Assembly: GCF_002305895.1 (NCBI RefSeq)
Contig: NZ_CP022203.1
Location: forward strand, 6,110,001 to 6,174,000
Origin: Corallococcus macrosporus DSM 14697
Lineage (GTDB): Bacteria; Myxococcota; Myxococcia; Myxococcales; Myxococcaceae
Reading direction: 5' to 3'
Length of the DNA: 64,000 nt
Position 1 is the first letter of the stretch. Each line of letters begins with the position of its first letter. Of this stretch, positions 17,723 to 27,819 are shown piece by piece. Under the pieces are notes generated by a model, which worked only from the letters and a program-made list of their open reading frames with translations, made no database searches and had not been told where the DNA came from. A program made the position numbers and the translations under genes.

Positions 17723-19099
17723 TCACGTCAGCCCGAAGCGCTCCAGCTTCTTGAGCAGGCCCTGACGCGACAGGCCCAGCGCCTCCGCCGTATGGGTGCG
17801 GTTGCCGTTCAGCCGCTTCAGGGCCTCTTCGATTTCACGCCGCTCCAGCGCTTCCACCTTCTGCGCCAGCGTGGGGGTGCCCGGCGCGGGCGACGTCCGG
17901 GGCCGCTCGCTGCCGGTGAAGGACAGGTCCTCGGGCTGGATTTCGCGCCGCTCGCCCGCCAGCACGGTGGCGCGCTGCATCTCATGGCGCAGCTCGCGCA
18001 GGTTCCCCGGCCACGGGTGGGCCAGCAGCGCCTCCGCCGCGGCCTCCGACAACAGCCGGGCGCGTCCGTCCGGGCACAGGTGCGCGCACTGGTTGAGGAA
18101 GTGCTTGGCCAGCAGCGGCAGGTCGGCGGGGCGCTCGCGCAGGGGCGGCAGGCGGACTTCCACGCCCTTCACGCGCCAGTAGAGGTCCTCGCGGAAGGCG
18201 CCCTCCTGGAGCATCCGGCCCAGATCCCGGTGCGTGGCGGAGATGAGCCGCACGTCCACCTGGACGGGCCGGTCCGCGCCCACCGGCAGGATGTCCCCCG
18301 TCTCCAGCGCGCGCAGCACCTTCACCTGGAGGGACGGCGACATGTCGCCCAGCTCGTCCAGGAAGAGCGTGCCGCCGTCCGCCTCGGCGAAGAGGCCGCG
18401 GTGGTCCTTCGCCGCGCCGGTGAAGCTCCCCTTCACGTGGCCGAACAGGGCGCTCTCCAGCAGCGACTCCGGCAGCGCGCCGCAGTTGATGGGGACGAAG
18501 GGCCCGGCGTGGCGGCGGCTCTTGAGGTGGACGGTGCGCGCGAGCAGCTCCTTGCCCGTGCCATTCTCCCCCGTGACGAGCACCGGCAGCTCACTGGCCG
18601 CCACGCGCTCCGCCAGGGACGTGGCCGCCAGGAAGGACGCGCTCTGCCCCACCAGGGAGACACCACCCGCCGCGCGCGTCAGCGAGCTGCGCAGCGTCTC
18701 CACCTGCCGCTCCAGCGTCACCCGCGCGAGCGCCCGCTGCGCCACCACCAGCAGCACGTCCGGGTCCACCGGCTTGGTGAGGAAGTCGTACGCGCCCAGG
18801 CGCACCGCCTCCAGCGTGTGCCGCGTGTCCCCTGCTCCGGACACGACGATGACCTTCGTCCCGGGCTTCGCGCTCAGCAGCGCGGCGAGCCCCTCCAGCC
18901 CCGCGGAGACGCTGCCGTCGGGAGGCAGCATCAAGTCGAGCAGCACCAGGGGGAAGTCGCGCGCGTCGAAGGCGGCGCGGGCGGAGGGCCGGTCGGCGGC
19001 CTCCACCACCTCGTAGCCCGCCTCGCGCAGCAGCCCGCCGTAGACTTTGCGGAACGCGGCGTCGTCATCCACGAGCAGCAGCGGGTGCGGTGCGGACAT
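17723..19099 (-). CDS. sigma54-dependent response regulator, NtrC family
   Basis: A 458-residue activator. The N-terminal receiver is intact (LLLVDDDAAF, phospho-acceptor LLDLMLP, IVVSGAGD, FLTKPVD). The AAA+ domain has Walker A GENGTGKE, the sigma54-contact loop HVKGSFTGA (Ser replaces the usual Ala), Walker B GGTLFLDELGD and the LREL region. A C-terminal Fis-type helix-turn-helix (RTHTAEALGLSRQGLLKKLERFGL) binds DNA. Start ATG 19099 gives the standard N-terminus. Its kinase partner is not in the window. It lies 14 bp after a small Cys-rich gene. Confidence 0.92.
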   Translation of the reverse strand: MSAPHPLLLVDDDAAFRKVYGGLLREAGYEVVEAADRPSARAAFDARDFPLVLLDLMLPPDGSVSAGLEGLAALLSAKPGTKVIVVSGAGDTRHTLEAVRLGAYDFLTKPVDPDVLLVVAQRALARVTLERQVETLRSSLTRAAGGVSLVGQSASFLAATSLAERVAASELPVLVTGENGTGKELLARTVHLKSRRHAGPFVPINCGALPESLLESALFGHVKGSFTGAAKDHRGLFAEADGGTLFLDELGDMSPSLQVKVLRALETGDILPVGADRPVQVDVRLISATHRDLGRMLQEGAFREDLYWRVKGVEVRLPPLRERPADLPLLAKHFLNQCAHLCPDGRARLLSEAAAEALLAHPWPGNLRELRHEMQRATVLAGERREIQPEDLSFTGSERPRTSPAPGTPTLAQKVEALERREIEEALKRLNGNRTHTAEALGLSRQGLLKKLERFGLT

Positions 19100-19113
19100 G
19101 CGTGGGCCCCCCG

Positions 19114-19356
19114 TCAGTCCGGCAGCGGGGCCTGCCGCGGCGTCCCCATCAGCTCCAGGGTGCGCAGGGCCACCTGGATGAGCGTCTGGGCACACGGCTC
19201 ACACCCGCCACCACAGCACCGCGGCCAGCGGCCCTCCGGGTTGCGCAGCAGCGGGCGCACACAGGACTGGTAGTAGCTGGGGAAGCCGAGCTCCTCGCTG
19301 GCGCGGACCAGCGCGGCTTCGAACGGAGGTGGCGCGGGGGTGGTGACGTCGGACAC
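19114..19356 (-). CDS. small cysteine-rich conserved protein
   Basis: An 80-residue protein starting at GTG 19356 (VSDVTTPAPP); a longer version from 19410 is possible. It contains a cluster of cysteines (SYYQSCVRPLL, then WPRCCGGGCEPCAQ) that may bind a metal. It sits between the giant CARDB lipoprotein gene and the NtrC-type regulator on the same strand with short gaps, so it may be co-transcribed with them. No function is recognised. Confidence 0.55.
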   Translation of the reverse strand: MSDVTTPAPPPFEAALVRASEELGFPSYYQSCVRPLLRNPEGRWPRCCGGGCEPCAQTLIQVALRTLELMGTPRQAPLPD

Positions 19357-19414
19357 GGGGCTGTCATAACAGCCACCGAGTCCGCTGCCCACAAGCCCCG
19401 CGCCCGGCACGGCC

Positions 19415-22400
19415 TCAGGGTGTCACGAGAATCCGGGCACCCACACGGCCGTCGTTGGCGGGATTCGCGTCCGGCGAATTGCCCATGCTCACGTCCGCCC
19501 CGACGAACCACACGTCGCCGCTGCTCACGCTGTTGGCTCGCGAGGACACCGACAGCGTCCGGCATTGGTTCCGGGAGAGCGTCACGCTCGTCTGGCCGAC
19601 ACGGACGTCTCCCGCCACGTCGAGGCGCTCGTCCCTGGACAGGTAGGCCTGGACGGTGGCGGCCCCCGACGACGTGCCGTGATTGCACACCGTCACCGAC
19701 GTCGAATACGAGCCCCCCGTGCGGACGGTCGCGGGGCCGCTCACTGCGGTGACGGTGAAGTCGCCGCGGCCACCGACAACGAGCGGCACGGCGAATGAGA
19801 GCGCTCGCCGCAGCGCCTCCGCCATCGGTTCCTTCGGATGCCCCAGCCGCGCCACCAGCCGGTAGGCCCCTTCCAGCGGGACGGCCGCCGAGCCCGACAG
19901 CGTCACCGGCGCACACGCCCCCGTCGCCAGATTGGAGGGCGAGGCCCGGACCGGAAGCGTGGTGACGGGGAAGCCGTCCTCCGTCTCCAACGCGAGGTGA
20001 ATGGGCATGCCCCACGACGTCGTGGGCCCCCGGTTGCACACGGTCGCCGTGGCGGTGAAGAACTCGTTCGGCCAGACAGCGGTGGGCGCCTGGAGCGCGG
20101 TGACGGCATGCCCCGTCACCCTGGTGACGAAGAACGCATCCCCGTGGCTCAGGTTGTTGGACTCCACGGTCTCCCGGACGGCGTTCACCCCATCCACCAT
20201 GGCCCCCAGGCGCCAGTCGCCCTCGACCGGCGGCGTCATCAACTCCACGTGCAACGCATCGCACTCGCCCGGCGCCAGGGGGTACACGGACACGGAGGCC
20301 CCCTCCGAGGTGTCCGGTACGAACTCCCCGTCCTCCTCCCACATGGGGAAGACCGACAGGGAGGCACGCAAGGAGTATTCGTCGCCCCGGTTGCAGACCG
20401 TCACGACGGCGGGCAGCGGAGCGGAGGGCCAGGACACCGAGACGTCGGTCGTCACCGTCGTCACCACCAGGTCGGGACCTGAACCAATCCCCACCAGGGG
20501 ACCGACAAGCCCGTTGTCGTCGACGTTCAGCTCGCCCCCTTGCGGCGCGACAAGCTCCACGCGCGCCTTCACATGGACCTCGCCCCCAAGCGCTTGGGAA
20601 GGAACCGTCCCAGTCACGGGGATGACGGCGCACCCCTTCGCCAGCCCGGCGAAGGACCTCATTCCGACCTGCGTGCCCGCGTCCGGGTCCAGGCCATCCT
20701 CCGACAGCAGGACCTGAACGCGCAGCTCGCTGGCGGTCACGCTGCCGGTATTGCAGACGGTGACCTCCGTGACGAACGTCTCGCTCGGGAAGAGCGCGTT
20801 CCGCTCCGGCGCGATGTGCGCCACCGAGAGCTCCGCATGATTTCCCACGCGCACCTCCGCGGCCTTGACGTTGTTGTCCAGGTAGGCCTCCGTCACCACG
20901 GCGTCAGGGTTCACCGAGGCTTCGAGCCGCCAGGCACGAGGCGCGACCGCGACCAGGCCCAAGGGCTCTTCCCACGCCACGCACTGCGCCGCTGCCAGGG
21001 CGGGAACGCTCCGGGACGCGACGCGCAATCCACCATCCGTCGTCGGACCAGCGGCTCGCAGTTGGAAGCGCACGCCGGTGGCCTGCGCGGGCGCGGTGCC
21101 CTGGTTGCAGACGGTGATTCGCACCGGCAGGGGCCCATTGCTCGTCTCCACTGGCGGCGCCGTCAACGCGGCGATGACGTAGTCCGGAACCTCGCCCACC
21201 ACCAACGCGGACACCGGACTGCTGTTGTTGGCCTCGTCGTCTTCGGGCTGCGCCTCCAGCGGGTCGGCGATGGCCGCCACGTACCAGCGCCCCGGCTGCG
21301 GCACAGCCCCCTGCAGCGACAGCGACACACATTGTCCCGCCGGGAGGGACAGCCCTGCCCGCGAGTCCAGCACCGTGTCCGTTGGGTCGACGAGGGCGTC
21401 GGGGGACAGGTAGAGGGACACGGCGGCCTCCCCGCCCAGCCCGCCCCGATTGCAGACACGGACGGAGGCATTGAACGCCGCGTCCGGGAGCACGATGGAG
21501 GGCACCACCGCCGACTCCATGACGAAATCCGTCCCCGTGCTCTCCGCATACACCTGCAACGCGGGGCCCACGTTGTTCGTCTCGTCGATTTCGTAGGCCG
21601 CGCCTCCGGTGCTGGAAATCGCCGCCAGGAAGAAGGTGCCTGACGCCTGGAGGACCGCGGGGATGGCGTGCTCCGCGCATTGGCCGGGCGCCAGGGTGCC
21701 CAGGGAAGCCTCTCCGAGCAGCAGGTCCTCGGACGTCACCCGGGCGTCTCGCGAAGCGTGCAGCGCGACCCGCGCGGGCGCGGGGCCGAATCCTTCGTTG
21801 CACACCCGCACCGTTCCCGTGAAGGGCTGCCCCGGCTTCACCGTGGATGGCGCGCGCACGGCCTCCGTCACGAGGTCCGCGAGGTCAACCCTGACCGAGA
21901 CAGGAAGGCTGGCGCGCTCGTTGTTGTGTTCGTTGAACTCCTGCACCACGCCGCTGGGGTCCACACTGGCGACCACGTACGTCGCCGGCCAGGCTGACTC
22001 GAAGCCACTCAGCGGCACGGAAACGGCCACGCGTTCGCACGCGCCAGCGGCCAGGGCCACGGAGGCCACGGTCGCGAACCGGAGGTCCTGCCACACTTCC
22101 GGCAGCCAGTTGACGCTGAACCCAAGCGCCGCGTTGCTGACGGACGTCGTGCCCTGGTTGCACACCGTCACGGTCACCGGCAATGGCTGGCCCTGAGGGG
22201 CCACTTCCGGTGCCGCCACTTCGGTGATGACCAGGTCCGGCCTGAAGCCGATGCCCACCAGACGCCCGACGCTGGTGTTGTTGACCGTGCTGGCCTCCTC
22301 TCCCCACAGCCGCGCATCCACCACGGCGCCGAGGTACCAGAGGCCCGCTTGGGAAGCGCGGGCCTGGACAGGGACCTCGACCAGGGAACACGCGCCCGGC

Positions 22401-25400
22401 GCAAGTCCCGTCACGAGCTCCGGTCCCCCTCCCAAGACATCCTGAATGGAGATGACCGCGTCCGGGGACAGGTGCAGCGAGAGCAACACGTTGCCCGTGG
22501 CCGTGCCCTGATTGCAGACCGTCACCTGGGCCGGGAATGTGTCGCCAATCAGCACGCTCGTGGGCGCCACCACCGAGGTGACGACGAAGTCGGGCAGCGA
22601 GGCGAAGCGCACGGGAACGCCGGCATGCGTGTTGTTCGTCTCCGACAACTCGGCCACCTGGGCGCTCCGGTCAACCAGCGCCCCCACGAACCACGACCCC
22701 GACCGCTGCGCATCACGGGGAACGGTGACCGGCAACGTGGCGCACTGCCCCTGCCCCAGGGCTCCGGTCGGCACGGGGCCGAGGTAGAGGTCCTCGACGG
22801 AGGGGCTTGAATCCCGGGACACGAACACCGTCATGTCCGACTGCCCCTCCGCGGTGCCCGGGTTGCACACCGTGACGTCCACCTGGAACGCATCAGCGGG
22901 GCGCACGGCCGTGGGCGCATGGACCGACGCGACGACGAAGTCCGGCAGGTGTCCGACGCGCACGGGAGCCACGGGCCCGGCGTTGTTGTCCGGAACCATG
23001 TCCGTCGAGCTGGAGATGGGCCCGACCTCGGATGACAGGAACCAGAGGCCCGCTTCCTGTCCCGCGGTCAGGGTGTTCTCCAGGGTCGCGCACCGCCCAG
23101 GGCTCAGCGGCGGCACCTGGTACTGCCACGCGGGCGCTCCACGTAAGGCCCCCGCTCCCACACGCGCGAAATATCCCGTGGCCCGTGCGTGGTCGCTGTC
23201 CCCGGTGCCCTGATTGCACACCAAGGCCGTCACCTGGAACGACGCGCCAGGGGCGACACCGGGCGGCGCGTCCACGCTTCGAATGACGAGGTCCGGGCCG
23301 GAGAGGATGCTCAACGGAACCACCGGGCTCACATTGTTCGTCTCCGAAAGCTCGGCCCGCGTCCGCCCTGCGTCAGCGATGGCTCCAATGTGGCGGACGA
23401 CCCCCATCTGCACGAGTGGACTGGTGGCGAGCGAGACCTCCACCGAGGTGCAGTTCCCGACCCCCAGCGAGCCATAGCTCCAGGTCTGAAGTTGGGTGTC
23501 CTCGGGCGTGACGCGGTCGTCTGCCGACAGGTAGAAGGACACGTCCACGTCGCTCGCGACAGCGCCCACGTTGCACACCTCCACGACGGTGGGAAGCGCT
23601 GCCCCAGGCGCCACGCTCGGCGGCGCGGACAAGCGGGTGACCACGAAGTCGGGCAGTCCGCCAATGCCCACGGGCACGCCCACGCTCGCGTTGTTGTCCC
23701 TGCGCAGCTCGGACACCGCTCCGTACGAGTCCACCACCGCGCCCACGAACCAGGCGCCGTTCGAGGGCACCCAGAGGCTCGCCGGCACATCGGCCGTGGT
23801 GCACGTTCCGGCCGACAGCGGCCCCACCGGCACCGCGCTCAGCGGCATGTCCGCGGCGGTGATGGTCGCATCCTCGGACACGACGAGCGCCAACTCCACC
23901 TCGCCGGCCACCGTCCCCACGTTGCACACCTGGACGGCCGCGGTGACGACCTCCGCGGAACGGGCCAGCGCCCGCGGAAGCTGCACGCTGCCCACCGTGA
24001 AGTCCGGCAACGCGCCCACGCCCAGGTGCGCCGTTCGAACGTTGTCGTCTTCGCGAAGCTCCGCCGTGGCGCCGTCCGGGTTCGCCACCGCGCTCACGGT
24101 GTACCTGCCTTCAAAGGACACACCGGCCGAGGCCCGCATGTTCAGCGAGGTGCACTGCCCAGGCGACAGGGGCTCCGTCATCGCCTCGGCCAGGGTGTGC
24201 GCGGCCGGCGCGTAGAAGGGAGACCAGTCGCGGACCAGTCGCACGGCCGTGGCGCCCGCGGCGGTCCCCGCGTTGCACACCGTCGCCTTCGCGGTGAACG
24301 GCTGGTCCGGAAGCACCGAGGCAGGCACGTCGAGCGCGGTGACGGAGAAGTCAGGGACCTGGCCGACGCTCAAGGGGCGGGCATCGACGTTGTCGTCCCA
24401 GTGGAGCTCCGGCTCTCCCCCAATGGGGAACGCCACCGCGCCCCAATGCCAGCGGCCCTCCGGGAGCGTCCACGCAGGCTGGTAGAAGTTCACCGGGATG
24501 TGGACCACCTGGCATTGCCCAGGCGCGAGCACGTCGAAGTAGAGCCCTCCCTGTGGGGTGTCAACCACCGGGTCGATGACGGCGTCCGCCGACAGGTAGA
24601 CACGCGCCTCGCCGGGCGCGGGCAGCGTCCCTGCGTTGCAGACACGCACCTGCGTGATGAAACGAACGTTGGCGGGCTGGATGGACGGCATCTCCACGAT
24701 GTCGACCGTCAAGTCCGGGCCCGCGCCCACGGACAGGTGACCTCCCGCCAGCGCGTTGTTGTCCTCCCGGGGCTCCTGCGCGACATCCAGCGAGTCCACC
24801 AGGGCGCCCAGCACCCCCTGGGTGGGCGTGGAGGGCGCGGTGAGCGACACCTCCCGCGTGGCGCACTGCCCTCGCTCCAGGGTGCCCACCGGCATGCCGC
24901 CGAGCGGCAGCTCCGCCAGGGAGATGCGCGAGGTCCGGGACAACACGAGCACCACATCCGTCGAGCCCCGGGCGGCGCCCTGATTGCACACCGTCACCTT
25001 CGCCGTGAAGACAGCCCCCGGCGCCACCGCATTGGGAGCGGACACGGCCGTCACCGCGAAGTCGGCCACGCGCCCGAGCGAAACCTGTCCGCCCGCCAGG
25101 GTGTTGTTGTCCTCGCGCAGCTCGTTGTTCCAGTACGAGTCGGCATAGGGGTCCACGACGGCGCCGACGGTGAAGACGCCAGGCCACAGCGAGCCGGCGT
25201 GCGACGGCACCTTGAGGGCCACGCACTGCCCCGCCTGCACGAGCCCGGTCTCCGCCCATCCGGCGAAGAGGTCCCGGGTCGAGATTTCTTCATCCTGGGA
25301 CAGGACGACCATGACGTCCGTGCTCGCATCCCGGAGCCCCTGGTTGCACACCGTCACGTCCGTGGAGAAGCCCTGTCCCGGGGAGACCCCCGCGGGGGCC

Positions 25401-27325
25401 ACCACGGACGTCACCTTGAAGTCGGGCCGGTCCCCCACGCCCAGGGGCACCAACGGGGACGAGATGTCGTTGTCCTCGAACACATCGGACGTCCAGACCC
25501 GCGCATCCAGGAACAAGCCATACGGGCGTTCGAACAGGAGCTGCACCGGCACGTCACGCCGGACGCACGCGCCCGGCGCGATGGAGGGCAGGAACGGGAA
25601 CGCGAGCGTTCCCGCCCACGGCCCGGTGCGCACCACCCGGTAGCGGATCTCCAGGTTACCGTCGGGAGACGACACGTTGCCCTGGTTGCACACCGTGACC
25701 CGGACCAGGAACTGGGAAAGGTCGTGGACGCTGGCAGGCGCCTCCAGGGACGTGACGGCGAGGTCATGGCCAAGCCCCATGAACACGCGCCTGCCAATGA
25801 ACGTGTTGTTCGTCTCGTCCAGCTCCGCCCAGCGTTCTCCAACATCCGCGGAGGCCATCAGGTACCGCGCCCCGGAGAGGGGCTCGAGCGTGAAGATTGA
25901 CACCGACTCCGTCGCGCACTGCCCGGGCGCCAGGAAGCCGAACCCCAGGCTGCCCGCGATCGGCTCGGGTAGAATCAGCTCTTCGTCCGACGACCAGTAC
26001 AGGCCCACATCCACGGGCGCGCCCGCGGTCCCCTCGTTGCACACCGTCACGCGCGCCGTGCGGGGCTCCCACGGCGCGAGCGCACCAGGGGCTTCCATTG
26101 CAACGACACGGAAGTCCGGCGCCTCCCCCACCAGGAGCCGGGTCGAGGGTCCGACGTTGTTGTCCCAGAAGGCTTCTTCCACGCGCGCCCGATGCGCGTT
26201 CGCGACAGCGCTCACATACCAGGCTCCGCTGGCGACCCCGGGAACCGACGCCTCCACCCGCGCACGGGCACACTGCCCCGCTTCCAGAGGTGACACCAGC
26301 GCGTAGCCGATGCTGCGCTCCTCGGCCACGACGATGGGCTGGGCCGACAACAAGAGCGTCACCTCGAACCACGTCGGCGTGGGGCGAGTCCCCTGGTTGC
26401 ACACCATGACCTCCGCCTGGAACGGCAGGGTGCCCGTCACGCTCGAAGGCACCTCCACCTGCGTGACGATGAGGTCCGGCTGATCCGCGTACGCCAGTTG
26501 CCCTCCCACCCAGAGGTTGTTGCCTGGAACGAGGTCGGCCGGCGCTCCGGGGTAGGCATCCACCAGCGCGCCCACGTGATAGCGCAGGGCCGGGCCCGGG
26601 GGCCTGACGTGAAGCTCCAGGTCCTGGCAGGCGTTCGGATCGAGGAAGAAGCCGTCCGTCCAGGTCTCGACCCTGTCATCCGCTGTGACGACGGCATCCG
26701 CGGAAAGCAGGAGGTCGATGGCTCCATTGGCGGCCAGGGTGCCGCGGTTGCACACCGTTGCCGTCGCCACGATGGGCCGCTGCAAGTCGTCGACGACGGC
26801 CGGCGCGCGCAGGGCGGTGATGACGAAGTCGGGTCCACGCCCGACACCCAGGGTTCCGCCCTGGAACTGGTTGTTCGCCTCGTCGGACTCCTCCACCTGC
26901 CCGTCCGCGTCCACGACGGCGGCGACGAAGTGCGCGCCCGCGAGCGCCGCGTCCACCCTCACCCAGCCTTGGACGAGCTCGCAGGCAGAAGCCTCCAGCC
27001 CATCCACGGCGCGGAGAAACAACGTGGGGTCCGTGGACGTGAAGTCACGGTCCTGGGAGAGCCGGACCTCCGCGACGAAGGGGCCTGCCGAAAATGGCAT
27101 GCGGTTGCACACCTCGACGGCGACATGGAAGTCGTCCCCGACGCGGGCCGCGGGCTGCAGCGACAACCGGCGCACCATCAGGTCGGGCAGCGTCCCCGGC
27201 ACACGCTGCGTCAGCGCCTCTTGCGGTCCCGGGAGCATCCGCTCAACAGACGCCTCCTGTGGACCACACGCGCTCAGCGACACCTGCAGCGCAAGTCCCA
27301 ACACCCACGCAAACCTTGACGGCAT
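19415..27325 (-). CDS. giant CARDB-repeat lipoprotein (22 repeats, paired cysteines)
   Basis: A 2636-residue surface lipoprotein. The signal peptide MPSRFAWVLGLALQVSLSAC ends in a lipobox (LSAC). The rest is 22 tandem CARDB (cell-adhesion-related, Ig-like) domains of about 118 residues. Each starts near PDFVVTxxxAP, has TVCNQGT about 25 residues in, and later LAPGQC and GxxVDxxxxxxExxExNN. Both cysteines, in VCN and near GQC, are present in all 22 repeats, so each domain probably has one disulfide. The NN motif suggests a turn or a calcium-related site. There is no C-terminal anchor, so the lipid is the only visible tether. It is likely an adhesin or matrix/surface fibre. Confidence 0.88.
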   Translation of the reverse strand: MPSRFAWVLGLALQVSLSACGPQEASVERMLPGPQEALTQRVPGTLPDLMVRRLSLQPAARVGDDFHVAVEVCNRMPFSAGPFVAEVRLSQDRDFTSTDPTLFLRAVDGLEASACELVQGWVRVDAALAGAHFVAAVVDADGQVEESDEANNQFQGGTLGVGRGPDFVITALRAPAVVDDLQRPIVATATVCNRGTLAANGAIDLLLSADAVVTADDRVETWTDGFFLDPNACQDLELHVRPPGPALRYHVGALVDAYPGAPADLVPGNNLWVGGQLAYADQPDLIVTQVEVPSSVTGTLPFQAEVMVCNQGTRPTPTWFEVTLLLSAQPIVVAEERSIGYALVSPLEAGQCARARVEASVPGVASGAWYVSAVANAHRARVEEAFWDNNVGPSTRLLVGEAPDFRVVAMEAPGALAPWEPRTARVTVCNEGTAGAPVDVGLYWSSDEELILPEPIAGSLGFGFLAPGQCATESVSIFTLEPLSGARYLMASADVGERWAELDETNNTFIGRRVFMGLGHDLAVTSLEAPASVHDLSQFLVRVTVCNQGNVSSPDGNLEIRYRVVRTGPWAGTLAFPFLPSIAPGACVRRDVPVQLLFERPYGLFLDARVWTSDVFEDNDISSPLVPLGVGDRPDFKVTSVVAPAGVSPGQGFSTDVTVCNQGLRDASTDVMVVLSQDEEISTRDLFAGWAETGLVQAGQCVALKVPSHAGSLWPGVFTVGAVVDPYADSYWNNELREDNNTLAGGQVSLGRVADFAVTAVSAPNAVAPGAVFTAKVTVCNQGAARGSTDVVLVLSRTSRISLAELPLGGMPVGTLERGQCATREVSLTAPSTPTQGVLGALVDSLDVAQEPREDNNALAGGHLSVGAGPDLTVDIVEMPSIQPANVRFITQVRVCNAGTLPAPGEARVYLSADAVIDPVVDTPQGGLYFDVLAPGQCQVVHIPVNFYQPAWTLPEGRWHWGAVAFPIGGEPELHWDDNVDARPLSVGQVPDFSVTALDVPASVLPDQPFTAKATVCNAGTAAGATAVRLVRDWSPFYAPAAHTLAEAMTEPLSPGQCTSLNMRASAGVSFEGRYTVSAVANPDGATAELREDDNVRTAHLGVGALPDFTVGSVQLPRALARSAEVVTAAVQVCNVGTVAGEVELALVVSEDATITAADMPLSAVPVGPLSAGTCTTADVPASLWVPSNGAWFVGAVVDSYGAVSELRRDNNASVGVPVGIGGLPDFVVTRLSAPPSVAPGAALPTVVEVCNVGAVASDVDVSFYLSADDRVTPEDTQLQTWSYGSLGVGNCTSVEVSLATSPLVQMGVVRHIGAIADAGRTRAELSETNNVSPVVPLSILSGPDLVIRSVDAPPGVAPGASFQVTALVCNQGTGDSDHARATGYFARVGAGALRGAPAWQYQVPPLSPGRCATLENTLTAGQEAGLWFLSSEVGPISSSTDMVPDNNAGPVAPVRVGHLPDFVVASVHAPTAVRPADAFQVDVTVCNPGTAEGQSDMTVFVSRDSSPSVEDLYLGPVPTGALGQGQCATLPVTVPRDAQRSGSWFVGALVDRSAQVAELSETNNTHAGVPVRFASLPDFVVTSVVAPTSVLIGDTFPAQVTVCNQGTATGNVLLSLHLSPDAVISIQDVLGGGPELVTGLAPGACSLVEVPVQARASQAGLWYLGAVVDARLWGEEASTVNNTSVGRLVGIGFRPDLVITEVAAPEVAPQGQPLPVTVTVCNQGTTSVSNAALGFSVNWLPEVWQDLRFATVASVALAAGACERVAVSVPLSGFESAWPATYVVASVDPSGVVQEFNEHNNERASLPVSVRVDLADLVTEAVRAPSTVKPGQPFTGTVRVCNEGFGPAPARVALHASRDARVTSEDLLLGEASLGTLAPGQCAEHAIPAVLQASGTFFLAAISSTGGAAYEIDETNNVGPALQVYAESTGTDFVMESAVVPSIVLPDAAFNASVRVCNRGGLGGEAAVSLYLSPDALVDPTDTVLDSRAGLSLPAGQCVSLSLQGAVPQPGRWYVAAIADPLEAQPEDDEANNSSPVSALVVGEVPDYVIAALTAPPVETSNGPLPVRITVCNQGTAPAQATGVRFQLRAAGPTTDGGLRVASRSVPALAAAQCVAWEEPLGLVAVAPRAWRLEASVNPDAVVTEAYLDNNVKAAEVRVGNHAELSVAHIAPERNALFPSETFVTEVTVCNTGSVTASELRVQVLLSEDGLDPDAGTQVGMRSFAGLAKGCAVIPVTGTVPSQALGGEVHVKARVELVAPQGGELNVDDNGLVGPLVGIGSGPDLVVTTVTTDVSVSWPSAPLPAVVTVCNRGDEYSLRASLSVFPMWEEDGEFVPDTSEGASVSVYPLAPGECDALHVELMTPPVEGDWRLGAMVDGVNAVRETVESNNLSHGDAFFVTRVTGHAVTALQAPTAVWPNEFFTATATVCNRGPTTSWGMPIHLALETEDGFPVTTLPVRASPSNLATGACAPVTLSGSAAVPLEGAYRLVARLGHPKEPMAEALRRALSFAVPLVVGGRGDFTVTAVSGPATVRTGGSYSTSVTVCNHGTSSGAATVQAYLSRDERLDVAGDVRVGQTSVTLSRNQCRTLSVSSRANSVSSGDVWFVGADVSMGNSPDANPANDGRVGARILVTP

Positions 27326-27461
27326 TACGCCCCCTCCACGTCCGAGGCGGACCTCGATGACTGCGACCAGCGCCCCTGACGGCTCGGACAGCGGTTTAGC
27401 AAACCTCCCCGACGCCTGAGGAGACGGCGCAGGACGAATGCGCGCGCGGGCCAGGACAGAG

Positions 27462-27485
27462 CGCGGGTGTCACGCGACACCCGCG
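27462..27485. terminator. stem-loop between the rtc locus and the CARDB gene
   Basis: A perfect 10-bp inverted repeat, CGCGGGTGTC / GACACCCGCG, with loop ACGC. It lies between the end of the rtcB-rtcA-Fpg-stub unit and the CARDB gene start, so it could end leftward transcription. There is no T-tract, so a regulatory hairpin is equally possible. Confidence 0.35.
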
Positions 27486-27525
27486 TCTGACAATTCCACG
27501 ACTCCCGAGAGGGCTGTCTGGAGTT

Positions 27526-27543
27526 ACGGGGTTCGAACCCCGT
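27526..27543. repeat. 18-bp perfect palindrome
   Basis: ACGGGGTTCGAACCCCGT is its own reverse complement. It lies 18 bp past the stop of the Fpg stub. It looks like a tRNA T-arm at first sight but lacks tRNA context. It may be a protein-binding site or part of a termination region. Confidence 0.5.
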
Positions 27544-27561
27544 CGAAGCGACCGTCGCGGC

Positions 27562-27819
27562 TCAAAGCAATGTGGATTGCGCGGGGACTTCGGGCGCGCT
27601 CGTCAGGGGCTGGCAGGAGGCACACCAGTACGTGTTCCGGGCACCGATGCGTTGGTGGGAGACCGGCGTGGTGCAGCGCGGGCACGGCGCTCCGGCGCGG
27701 CCGAACACGGTGCGCCGGTGCTTCGCCAGGCCCTGGACGCCGAAGAGATCTCGCTGGGTGCCTCGCATGCGGAGCCCTTCGTCGAGCACCGCCTGGATGG
27801 CGCGGTCCAACCGGACCAC
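27562..27819 (-). pseudogene. C-terminal stub of formamidopyrimidine-DNA glycosylase (zinc-finger part)
   Basis: An 85-residue frame matching only the C-terminal third of Fpg/Nei glycosylases. It has the end of the helix-two-turn-helix region (EEVVRLDRAIQAVLDEGLRMRGTQRD), VFGRAGAPCPRC and the zinc-finger end RNTYWCASCQP, so all four zinc cysteines are kept. The catalytic N-terminal proline domain is absent; the sequence upstream is rtcA in another frame. Homology continues a few codons above the GTG 27819 start (SSLTAEE). It is either a truncated remnant or a small stand-alone zinc-finger protein co-transcribed with rtcA. Confidence 0.65.

Noticed and set aside
23189-25900. Very long open frame antisense to the CARDB gene
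   Set aside because: It mirrors the CARDB repeats and has an Arg/His-rich low-complexity composition; the sense frame has clear domains.
27500-27560. Possible tRNA (T-arm-like CGGGGTTCGAACCCCG)
   Set aside because: The palindrome is one base short of a T-arm with a 7-nt loop, and no acceptor or anticodon stem can be built on either strand.
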